64,000 nt of DNA. It comes from Echria macrotheca (Eukaryota; Ascomycota; Sordariomycetes; Sordariales; Schizotheciaceae). Below, in pieces: positions 8,206 through 18,512 of the stretch. The first letter of the stretch is position 1. Every line of letters starts with the position of its first letter. Under the pieces are notes generated by a model. It was not told the origin of the DNA and searched no databases. It worked only from the letters and a program-made list of their open reading frames with translations. Location: NCBI GenBank assembly GCA_030411725.1, contig MU839839.1:744001-808000 (forward strand). The letters run 5' to 3'. The translations under genes and the position numbers were made by a program.

Positions 8206-9955
8206 TTACGGGCTTGTTGACCCGCTCGATGAGCGCCCGGGAGTACCTGAGGTTGACGAGCTGGCGGTTATGCTCCGGGCGGCGGCGAGACGGTCGGTTT
8301 TCACAGCCGGCACGAAGTACGAATCGGGAGGGCGATGCAAGGTCCGAGTGAGCGTCTCGTAGTCGCCTCCATCTGTCCGTCGTCGACATGTCATTATTAT
8401 CGCCTCGTCGCGGCTGTCCGGTAGAAAAATCTTGACATCTGTCACTCTTCGTTCGAGCGGCACCGTCTTGGGTCCAGCATCTCCATTGGACGAGCCTCCG
8501 CTCTCGCTGGACGTTGATGAAACGTCGCCAGGCTCATAATCCCCATCATCCCCTTCTTCTATCAGGGCAACCTCTTCGGCAACGGCTGCCGCGATTCTCG
8601 AGTCCCAAATCACCTCCCTGCTCGACATGGCGTTCAACAGCCCCACGGCCTGCTGTCGGACCTCGGGCGTGCGACAATGCAGCGCGGTATCGTACAGCGG
8701 CGGGATGCCGCCAATGTCCGCCGTGAAGTGGGACATGTCTTCCCTGTACAGAGGATCCCACGAGTTGTGCAGTTCCTGGACTAGGCCGAACAGGACAAAG
8801 TTCTGAGCGATTATGGCGCTGAAATCGTCGAGGTGTTGGTCGTATTGCATCTCCCTGTCGGGGTCGAGACAGGTGCCGATCAGGATTTTGGTTCGGAGGT
8901 AGTAGAGGTACAGCAGTCCGCCTCCGACACGGAGGATGATGTTTTCGTGGAAGACGCGCTGGGACGCTTTGTACACAGCGAGCCATGAGGATAGCTGTGA
9001 TTTGAGGTTTTCCTGCTCTTGGAGATGGCTTTTGCTGTTGTCGACATCTTGATCCCGTTGGCTTCGTTCCTTGAGTTGTGAGGCGCTCCAAAAGATTGCG
9101 TCTAACCAGTCTCTTGTTTCACTTAGTGAAGTAAAGTACCGGGGAAGAGGGCTGTCGATGGAAAGGTTCAAGTCGGCGATCGACTCCTGTCCGATTTGCA
9201 GCGCGAGTAGGTGCATCCTGCAGAAAGCTTCAAACAGCCAAGTGTCCGCAGAATCTTTTGCCGCGTTCTTACGTCCGGGGCCATATAGGTCCACCACAAT
9301 CTTCATACCAGCCTGCAGGTGGTAGTGGGCTGTCCGAAAGCTACCTCGAAGGGATTCGAGACAGGTGAAGAGCATGCAGGCGATCAAAGCAGTCCGACTG
9401 GACGCTTTGTCTCGGGATGCAAACTCGGGCCGCACCAGGTAGCTGATGGCCTTGTTGTATGCCACGAGCCCCGACTTTTCCAGACCGCTCGGATCGAGGC
9501 TCCGGCGACCAGCCACGCGGGCTTTGTGCAGCGAGCTCAGGGCGACGGTGGCCTGCTGGATCGCGGGCTCAGTCGAACTCGCCTGCAGGACTAGGGTGTC
9601 CCAGAAATGCGAGGGGAACGGGCCGGGGAGCTTGACGGAAGTCCGGTGCTGGAACCAGTGCAAGTGCAGACTCCCGTCGGAGCTCCAGGGCAGCCCGAAT
9701 TGTGGCTGCTTCCACGTCGTCACCGCCGCCGCACTCCCGCCGCCGCCACCCCAGACGCCGTAGCCGCCGCAGACCCGGCCGGTGGAGAGACATCGCTTGC
9801 AGGCCGGGCGGGACTCGTCGCATTTTACCTTGCGGATCCTGAGGCGGTGAGCTTGAAATCGTCACGGCGCGGGGAACTCACTTGCACGTTCGACAGCCTG
9901 TTTTCACCCGCAGTTTGGGGTACTTGAGCGCCGGATCAGTCGGTATGAGAGACAT
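8206..9955 (-). CDS. Zn(II)2Cys6 transcription factor
   Basis: Exon 1 (9882-9955) and exon 2 (8206-9838) join in phase 2 across a 43-nt intron (GTGAGT...CTCAG) and encode 568 residues. The intron splits the zinc cluster, whose cysteines fall at residues 21, 24, 31, 38, 41 and 48 (CX2CX6CX6CX2CX6C), with the usual basic KIRKVK between the second and third. A Gly-rich linker is followed by a helical regulatory region with LSSLHKAR, ALIACMLFTCLESLRGSF, HLQAGMKIV and LYYLRTKILI, which matches the fungal-specific domain of these nuclear regulators. An acidic Ser-rich stretch (EEGDDGDYEPGDVSSTSSES) lies near the C-terminus. It is convergent with the P450 side. Control of the P450 at 5280 is possible but unproven. 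Confidence 0.88.
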
Positions 9956-10495
9956 TGCTGCGCGGGGTGTGCCGCGTCGTTGTGCAGCTGAAGTGAGGAA
10001 AAGGATGCATTTCGAGGATGGAAAAAGATGAGGCGGCTTCGACACCTTCGGGTTTGGATTACGTCGGATTTAGCGAACGGAGGTTGCCGCGATCCTGCTG
10101 TGATTACCTACCTTACAGTGGCTGTGGGATGCGCCCGACAGGCACAGCATTACCGAGGCTCTCCAAGGGAACCCAAGATCTTGGGGGAGATCCTACAGAA
10201 ATCTGAGGTGGCATTCAATTGCGTTGCTTTACGAACTCAGAGGGCAGTAGTTTCTGCAGTAAGGCCTAGTTAAGATCTTTACGTGGCGACTGGGCTCTTC
10301 CCCGTTCTAACTAGGCCGGTTGGATCGACTATATGCTACGTTAAATCTAGGTAATTATTTAGAAGCACTCTGCCACTAAGATTTTGTGGATAAAAGCCTC
10401 TGACTAGCCTTCGGAAAATGCAACGAAAGAACAGCTATCGCTTAATACGCCGAATAAAATTTCTCAAAGGCGATTTGCAAAGTCCTTCAGCCCCT
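9956..10495. other. Intergenic, no gene seen
   Basis: It contains the upstream region of the Zn2Cys6 gene and the presumed 3' flank of the decayed gene that follows. No frame with supporting features was found. Confidence 0.5.
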
Positions 10496-11401
10496 TTAAG
10501 CAGTCGACTTTCTCATCCCCATTGGACTTAAGTGGACTATGTCGCTGAACAACTTGGCTCTCCTTGTAGAGGGATTGTTGCTCCTGTTATCGAAGTCCTC
10601 ATCCGAAACGCCTAGCAACTCTGCCACTTCCTTGGGAGCCTTATGACCCAGCCTTCTGGCCAGCACCATCAAAGCTGACCTGCAGGGATATTCTCCTAGT
10701 GTCGCCCAGACTTCGAAGACGCCGGGCGACACATCCCTCCACACCCAGCACATTCGTATCGTTGCCGTCGAGGGATAGGGAGTGATAACGTGTGCGAAGG
10801 AAAGCTAGCGTCTAGCCGGGCGAAAATCGGTTTGGAATCTCTATACCCGGTCGTGTATTTGCGGAAGAAGAGGGTCCTCGTCAAGGGCCTTGGCATTCCC
10901 CGTCCAACCGGCGACTTTCCACTCTTTCAGGTCGCCACCAGGAACCACGGTAAATTTGCAAACTTCAAACACTTCCTTAAAGCATTTAAACGTCGGGAGG
11001 TCATTTTGAAGGTATATAACATGTCCATCTTTGTGCGTCGACTGACCGAAAAGGCAGGTGGTGCTGTCCTCTCCGATATTGTAAGGACAATGTGGGTGGC
11101 AGCAACACCCAAAAGCCCGCCGCTAAGGCAGCAGGAAGTCTTCTCCTTCGCACTGTCTCATGACAAGTGTAGATCGTAGGTCGCGAGCCCTCTTTTTCAT
11201 CAACATGATCTCTTTGTCCTTTGCCGTATCTTTGATGTCCAGAGTCATTCTTATTGTATTCATCTATCAAAACCTTGATAGACTTCTCCTCTGTGCTCTT
11301 GTTTTTGATATATTCAATTTTCCTTTTATTAGTTTTCATTTTTCTTCTGAACCTTTTCTTTTCGTATACTCTTTTGTTCTTGGTGCTTGTTCCTCTGACA
11401 T
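10496..11401 (-). pseudogene. Decayed gene with in-frame stops, unknown family
   Basis: One minus-strand frame stays coding-like for most of this stretch. Reading downwards it gives KKRARDLRSTLVMRQCEGED, a stop, then CCCHPHCPYNIGEDSTTCLF, GHVIYLQNDLPTFKCFKEVF and EVCKFTVVPGGDLKEWKVAG. Two more TAG stops follow, then IRMCWVWRDVSPGVFEVWAT and a helical tail ending RKSTA-stop at 10496. Between 11240 and 11401 the coding signal switches frame at least twice (MSEEQAPRTKEYTKRK, then a Lys-rich frame), which suggests indels. Some TAGs could lie inside short introns, so a living spliced gene is not fully excluded. The CCCH/C-rich stretch is not one I can name. Confidence 0.5.
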
Positions 11402-11402
11402 G

Positions 11403-11536
11403 TTAGGCTGGGAAGGAGCACCCTCGCAGACCCAGGGCACTGGTATTTAGCCAGCCACAGGCTCACCTCTCTTCTTCCACAAAACAACCATCCTTACCAG
11501 CACTTCTTCATGCCTGGGTGCTCCTTCCTGGCCTAA
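11403..11536. mobile_element. MITE-like element with 21-bp terminal inverted repeats
   Basis: The left end TTAGGCTGGGAAGGAGCACC(C) and the right end GGGTGCTCCTTCCTGGCCTA(A) are inverted copies with two mismatches, enclosing about 92 bp. No protein frame is inside. I see no clean target-site duplication. A related partial copy lies at 61263-61335. The element begins one base before the ATG of the decayed gene on the minus strand. Confidence 0.65.
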
Positions 11537-11966
11537 GAAAGTCATGGGCACCCCTGGACGGATGGAGCATGCGATTGCGATAGCCATGCTGGGTGTCTCG
11601 GCGGACAAACTCTTGTGATGGGTTGGGTGGGGAGGTCTAGTCGACTTGATGGAGCGAATCCACGACAGTGAATTTTTATTTGTATCTCATCGGACATATT
11701 GATGGTCTCAGAGGCTCTCTGAAGTGAACTCAGGCGAATGCCTCGCAAGGCTCTGCCTTCGCGTCGACAAGCCCCTTGGCTGCCTGGGAAGCTGGGAGGG
11801 GTGGCTTTTCTTGGCGCTAAATCGGGTTAGAGCGTGCATTGCAAGGCAGAGCGGGGCGAAGGATGCCGCGAACCATGTTCCAGGGAAGTCCCTCTCGTTC
11901 CTTCCTTCCTTCTCTCCCTGATCATGAAGATCATGAGCGGCATTCTCGACCGGGCGCAAGACATTG
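11537..11966. other. Presumed promoter region of the ankyrin gene
   Basis: No gene is seen. Pyrimidine-rich tracts (for example CTTCCTTCCTTCTCTCC near 11900) precede the start codon at 11967, as is common in fungal promoters. Confidence 0.45.
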
Positions 11967-14900
11967 ATGGACCCTCTCTCAATTGCTGCCGCGAGCGTCG
12001 GCTTCTTGACGGCCCTGGGCCAAACAATTGTCGCGCTGCGCGCCTTCTCCAAAAAGTTCCGGGGCGATCGCCAAGCCGCCCGGGTGGTTCTGGACTTCGA
12101 GCAACAGCTCGGCCAACTCGAGTTCATCGTCCGATCACTTCCAGAATACGAGCCCGATACAGACAACGATGCGGTGAAACGGTTACCAGAAGAGCTCGTC
12201 AAGCAAGTCTGCACCAACATCGAGAGCTGCAATGTTGTTCTCACCAACATCTCGGCCTTCATCAAAAAGCTCGAGGCTAGCGGGCTCATGGGCAGGGTGC
12301 AATGGGGGTTCAGATGGCGCGATGAAGTGATGGATCTGTTCGCAAGCCTGTCCCAACATCAAAAGTGTCTTGACGTATCTCTGGACGCCATTCTTATGTG
12401 GGTTGCCGCCGATCGATCTTCGTTTCCAGACCCGATGTTGAATCTAACAACGCTTGCAGTCTGACTTCGAATCACACCCTACACACCGCAACGCGTACTT
12501 TGCATACAGCAACGCATGCTTCGCAGACGGCCACGCATACTCTTGCTGCCACAACCAGAATCCTCGAGGATACAGGGCAGATTGGAGCCCATGTCCAAGT
12601 CACGCGTCAGAATACCGAGCTTCTGAAGCAGGATACGACGACGCTCAAAGCCGATGTTCAGGGCGTTAGTCAGAACCTCGATCAGATAAACGACTACATC
12701 GCCGACATAGTTGCCTTGTTACAGAGAATTGAACGTCAACAAGCCTTCTCATTTCAGGGCCATTGCGGTTTCGTTCCCGATGACCTCCTCTATTGCCTTA
12801 AGAATTATTTATACGCCGAATCCGGAGTTGACCCAGACGAGCTGAGGAGCCACCTGTCAACGGTCTACACCTGGGCACCACCAGAAGACGATCTGAGGTC
12901 TCTCCGGTCAGGCTGGAGCAGGAACGATACCGCCGCCCCCCATGGAGGACACGTGCAGTCTCAGCGCCAAGATGCAGCTCCTGCAACACCAGGACTCGAC
13001 TCCCTGCTCGCCGGATTGACAACAGCCGTACCTCAAGCCATCGAAGGACCAGATGCGAGATTTATCAACACGCCGACGGCACGGCAGCCAGAAAATCGGC
13101 GCGAACCTCCTTCAGGCGAAGTTGTTGATTCGCAGGACCAAGAGGACGAGGGTAACCCCCAGCCGTTGCCCAAAATCGATGTCCTTGAAGTTACAACAGT
13201 CAGCGGTGGCCACAGAAGCTCGGCTGATTTGGATGAACTGGGCGGCAGTTCAGACCGGTCACATGGTCGTTCAGTCGAATCAGGGTTCGACGGCGCCATC
13301 GCACCAAGAGATACGGAGACAAGCACATTGCCGTCAGAGGCCAGTCATCTTGACTCGAACATCGCACACTCAGATGTCCAGTCACTAAATGACGTTCCTA
13401 GTTCGTCGAAGAAAATAGAATCCGATTTCCGGGCGAAATTACGCACCATTTGGGAGGACCTCTTCCCCGGTAACCTTCGTCTTACCTCCATAAATTCTAT
13501 CCGATCGGAACCGGATATAGTGGCGGCTCGCAATGCACGTCGGAACCTTGTCTACAGCGAGCGCAGAGACAAGGAACGTATTCTTTCCCAGATCAACAGG
13601 ACAACTCGAGCCCAGGTTGTACTCGAGAGCCTTGAGGGCGGCGCCAACCCCGACCTTCATTCCGACCAAGCCCTCCGATTCGCGCAGACCGGGAAGTTCA
13701 CCTTTGCCCCTCCACTCTACAAGGCCTTAAAGGCTCAAAACTCGGATTGTGTAGAGTTGCTTTTGAGATATGGCGCTAGTCCAGACTGCTTTTTGGCCAA
13801 AGAAACCCCCGTCGAGCAACTTTTCGGTCTTGTCTCTACTCCTACTCTGGATGCGGATGCACGCCTGTCGGTTAATCCTGTGAAGACCGATAAGATGGCC
13901 TTGCTCCTGCTTGGAAACGGCGCCAAAGTGAGCCACGAAATGATAATCAACGCGGTATCGAAATCGGCCCCGCAAGTCGTTGGGCCATTACTCTACTGTG
14001 CTGAGCAGTCAGTTGTGAAGAGTCTAGACCTCAGTCAGCTGTTGATGCTTGCATTACGCGGACGTGCTGTCGTGCCTACTGTGAAAGTTCTCTTACATTT
14101 GGGAGCCAAGCCAACAACTGAACACGTGGGAGTGTGCGTTGAGGGCGGCAAACTCGGTGTGCTCGAGCTGCTACTGGATTGGCCCGACACCAAATTCAAC
14201 CTTGATGGCCATGTCGATACAGTTTCGGGGACGGACACTTGGCATCAGCTGATCCTCAAGTCCCTTTTACAACATGGCGCCAGCCCTGCAAACCCGCTGC
14301 GAGTTGCTTCTGAAGCACTTCGACGTGGCGACGAGTTGATCTTCGACGAATTGGTAAACCAAGTACCTCTGGATCCCTTGCTGCATGACGCGTTCCAGGT
14401 GTGGCCGAGCCGCAATCAGTTTCTTGAAAAGCTTCTATCCATGGGAGCCAAGCCTTTCCAGAATCATCTGGACATGATGATAATACACAACGACGAGCCA
14501 ATGTGCAAACGATTACTTGGTTTCGGGCTCAAACCGTCTGCCAACGGATTTTGCGACGCAAAGCCCGAGATTTCCTGCCTGGTCTTGGAAAAGCATGGTT
14601 CAGAAATCCCACCCGAGGCGCTACAAACCAGACTTGATTCGAACGTTCAATCTCTGCTTCACGGCTCGGCCCAGGGATCCTTCAGACTAATGGTGCTATT
14701 GCTGAAGCACGGAGCCACGGTGCATGAACCCAACTTATTACGCTTTCTTTCGAACCTTCAAAACGAAAAAGAGCTCACTTGTTCCATTCTGTCAGCAATG
14801 GGAAGGGTCAGCGCGGTGTTGTGCAACGATCTCGTCGAAGTTGGTGCAACACAAGCTGTGGACCACATTCTATCCGAAGGCCTTGCGGACGCACCGGTCT

Positions 14901-17323
14901 CTGGGCTTCTCGAACGTGCCCTGGAAAGTCACGACCATACGGCCGAGATCTGCGGTCTGTTGTTCAACGCCTGCTTGAAGGCCAAACCGACGGTCCTAGG
15001 CCCGCGCTCGATGGGCTTCCTAAGCCGTCAGATTCCACAGGAGACGCAGCTCCAGGTGCTAGAACGGTGCAGACATCATACAACAACAAGTACTGTGCAG
15101 TTTCTCTTCGACTGCGCAGCATCTAATGCATCCCAGCTGGTGGTAGGCGATGCCTTGAGGGTCTCGATAGACTTGCTTGACGGCACAGCGGACCTGGAAT
15201 TGGATCCCGACTCTCCTGTCCCCTGGCCGGTTTTACTGAAATCATCACTGAGCTTGTTTGCGGGCTCCTTCGCCACTTTACCGGAATCCCGGACCATGAG
15301 ATACAGATGTTTCGAGCTCGTGCTTCGCCATATGGAAGAAAGGGGCTCAGACTTCAACGAAGGCTTGCCGGATGGCACCGCTTTTTCAACGCTTCTTTTC
15401 GAACGTACCACCGCAGAGGCGTCCGCAAAACTGGTCAGGCTACTTGTAAAGTACGGCGCCGATACCAAGCTGACCAATCTTGGTCAACGACCTAACCCCG
15501 ACACCAACGCCTGCGAGGAGCCGTGGGAGACAGCGGCCAAATTAGGTCACCTGGAGAGCCTTAAAGAAATGATCAAGGCCGAGCATCATATTGATCCTGT
15601 TGGGGTACTGTCAGTAGTGGTGCAAAATAACAGCCCGTCCCATATCCGAGCCATGCTTGAGGACGACCAAGGCTGGTTGGATGTGCTTCGCGCCAGGCCT
15701 GGCAGAAGAGCCAAGGACGGGACATGCCTCATCGACCATGTTACCGATCCAGAGGTTCTCGAAGTCTTGTTCGAGCTTGGCTTGGATTTTAGCGTGCATG
15801 AGGATTTGGCGCTCCTGAGGCAAATGGCGCAGAGTGGGCAACCAAAAACACCGACCTCCGCAATCTTTCTGCAATGGAGCGTAGTCCACTGCGCCCACCT
15901 CCTGCATGGAAAGAGTTTGGTTGAGATGCTCGCCATGAACTCATATGCTACGACGGAACGCAGGTATGAATCATCGTTAGGAAGAGCTCTGTCCAAAGAA
16001 AGAATCCCCGTCCTCGTCTATCTGCTTCGCCACGGGTCAAAACAACAGGGTACTAGCGACGACACCGCCGATTTTCTCCTGCTGGGAGCCGTCACAAGGA
16101 ATGACCTCGAGCTTTTCAAGGCTCTTGTCGAAGCTGGAGTCTTCTGCAAGCTGCATTCGACATGGACCAAGATCCTGGAGGACACAGCCAGTGCCAAACT
16201 GTTACAGTACTTGCTGGAGGCGAAGGGCTCTGAGACCCGAGCTGTGCTAAAGGAACAGTTACATGCGCGCACTGCTGGAATCGTGGCGCAGATCGGTCTG
16301 GCCGGAAACACAATTGCGTTGATGTTGGATCAGATGGAGCCCAGCGACCCCTGCACCAACCAAATCGCTACACTCTGTTACCGGATTCTTACCGGCTACT
16401 CAACGGATCTCTCCACTGTTCTTGTTGCGCTCTTACGTGCTGTCCAGAGAATACCCTCCCTTGAGCCGCTGCTCCCAACTGTTCTGTACTATTTGTTGTG
16501 TAGGTCAAAGTTTGACCACGTCAGGCACGATCAGGTTTGGAAGGCCGTCAAGGAGGCAGAGTTCTACAACACCCCTGCGGCTGCGGTCGCGGCGACGAGT
16601 CTTGGAGATTTACAGAGGGCTTCGGAGATTCTACAGGCTTCTACCATGGACTTTTGCAAGCCCTCCACCTATTCGGAATTTTCTCGGTTTTTTGGGCCAA
16701 CGGGCGACCATCCGAGTGCTTCGATATGGAGGGGGAATCCGGATATCGGCCAGTCACTCATTTTCTACGCAGTCGTCAATGGGTTATCCATGGTTCTGCC
16801 CCGAATCATCGAACTTGGAGGGGATGTGAACGAAAAGTTCGAATATTCTCCCGGACAAGCGGCTACTCCACGGCCCAACCTTACCAAGAAGAATCCACGC
16901 GATGCAAAACGGCTGCTGGGGCTTATGACTGGACGTTCTCAAAAGACTTCGCCAGTACCGACTCATCCACTAGACCTAACCGCCACACTCCTACACCTCG
17001 CCATATTACATTGCGTAATTGCTCCCACTAGGGACAGGCTTCTTTCTGGGCTTGAAATTATCAAACAGCTTGTTCACCACGGAGCCAGTTTGGATGCAGC
17101 GGCGTGGATGCCCAATACATTTCTCGTAGGGTCCGGGATGTATCATATCCGTCTCGAACAGAATGCATTGTGGCATGCCTGGCTGACACCGATGGAGTTC
17201 GCCAACGAGGTTATCTTCCAGTCCCACCGCTCCAACATAGAATTCGTGGCGTTGGAACCTGTTCCCGTAGAGGAATGGCCGACGCGGAACCAGCTGCTCG
17301 CCGCCTTGGAGCGGACTACGTAG
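11967..17323 (+). CDS. Large ankyrin-repeat protein with fungal STAND-type N-terminal domain
   Basis: Exons 11967-12397 and 12460-17323 join in phase 2 across a 62-nt intron (GTGGGT...TGCAG, branch TCTAACA) to encode 1764 residues. The N-terminus, MDPLSIAAASVGFLTALGQT, is the signature of the fungal N-terminal domain of STAND/NLR-like proteins (about 1-140). It is followed by a His/Thr repeat (HTLHTATRTLHTATHAS, about 150-180), a coiled-coil-like stretch (LLKQDTTTLKADVQGVSQNL) and a polar linker. From about residue 540 to 1700 come degenerate ankyrin units such as LLRYGASPDC, LLHLGAKPTT, LLQHGASPAN, LLLKHGATVH, LVKYGADTKL and LVHHGASLDA. No Walker A or NACHT/NB-ARC motif was found, so it is a sensor-like protein without the usual ATPase. 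The cytosolic location and recognition role are inferred from the family. Confidence 0.85.
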
Positions 17324-17626
17324 CTGAGCGCTTCCACGTCTGACGGGTTCAAGCATCAATCCACGTTCTTAAGATCACGACAGGATCTTGGACAATGTGC
17401 CAGGTTTCTTCACAGCGTTGCAAGCACACAAAAGCAGGGGGAATCCTGTGGGACCGGCTAAGCAAAGATGCTTAATTGACTCGTTGAGAATCTCTAGGAT
17501 TTATCGACGATAACCGCCGCTATTCACAAACAGATGCGGATGTGTTGGATATACTGGCAGGGAAATATGTACATTGCAAAAACGCTCCGACTCCACCATG
17601 CTTCGTTCCGATCATAACTTCATAAT
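17324..17626. other. Convergent 3' region
   Basis: About 300 bp between the convergent ankyrin and AA9 genes. No feature is seen. Confidence 0.4.
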
Positions 17627-18512
17627 CTAGGCTTCGAAGGACCTGGCCTTGGAGGCGCTGCTCTTGCCCCATACAGGCGGGCCGGGCACCTTGTAGGTCT
17701 GCGGCAGGGAGTGGTCGTTGATGGGGACCTTTGAAGCAGTCAGTACGTTTTTGTTCACGTCAGGGGTTAGAAACCAGCTCACCTTGATGTTAGGATCGGA
17801 CTGCTTGCAGTAGCCGGGAATCGCAGCCTTGTAGGACGAGTCGGGCTCGCCGGTGCCGGACCCGGTGACGACGATCTGGGCGCACTCGGGGTAGAACTGG
17901 GGGTTGTTCGCCTGGTGCAGGGCGATGAGCTCGTGGCGCATGAGGTAGTTGCCGGGCGCCAGGTTCTTGGGGATGGTGCTCTTCCAGGAGCCGCCGCCGA
18001 CGAGCTTGGCGATGTCCCAGCCCGAGGGCTTCTCGGTGTCGAGGAAGACCTTGACGCCGTCGCCGTGGAAGCCGGCCTCGTCGATCTTGAACCAGCCAAC
18101 CCCCTCGCCCGTGCACGAGCTGAAGGCGCCCGGGCACTTGTACAGCCAGACCAGGATGGGGCCCTGGCTGTGCGTCCACTGCTGCCAGACGGCCGCGACA
18201 TCCCCGCCCGCCGGCACCGTGGCGTTCATCGTCGCTGACGTGCCACCGTTGCAGCGCATCTTGGCGTCGGAGCACTGGAAGATGGGGTTGTAGTCGGACC
18301 ATTGCCTTTGGATGACGTTCTTGGAGTTGGCCGGGGAGAATCCTTGGTATCTGCAGAGAGAGGTCAGCGACAGGAAGTTGGGGTCGTACGTCGTCGTCTC
18401 TCGCTTACCCCGGGTATGTCTTGCCATCGATGATGTAGCTCGTCACGGCGCCGTGGGCGGCCACATCAGCGGCCAGCAGGGCGACCGCGCTGAAGGTTGC
18501 GGAGAACAGCAT
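17627..18512 (-). CDS. AA9 lytic polysaccharide monooxygenase (three exons)
   Basis: Exons 18409-18512, 17783-18350 and 17627-17728 join in frame (introns of 58 and 54 nt) to give 257 residues. The signal peptide (1-19) is cut before HGAVTSYIIDGKTYPGYQGF, so His20 is the N-terminal copper ligand of the histidine brace. The second His lies in the WTHSQGPILVWLYKC segment, and the axial Tyr in the FYPECAQIVV strand, with the conserved RHELIALHQAN before it. The enzyme is secreted and oxidatively cleaves cellulose or related glucans using copper and an external reductant. No CBM1 or GPI tail follows the catalytic domain. The second intron (17729-17782, GTGAGC...AAAG) is 54 nt and has no stop, so an unspliced transcript would simply add 18 residues before VPINDHSLPQTYKVPGPP. 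Confidence 0.92.

Noticed and set aside
7787..8389. 200-codon minus-strand frame and 157-codon plus-strand frame
   Set aside because: They overlap each other, run into the transcription-factor gene and contain a short tandem repeat; composition is low-complexity and no family is recognisable.
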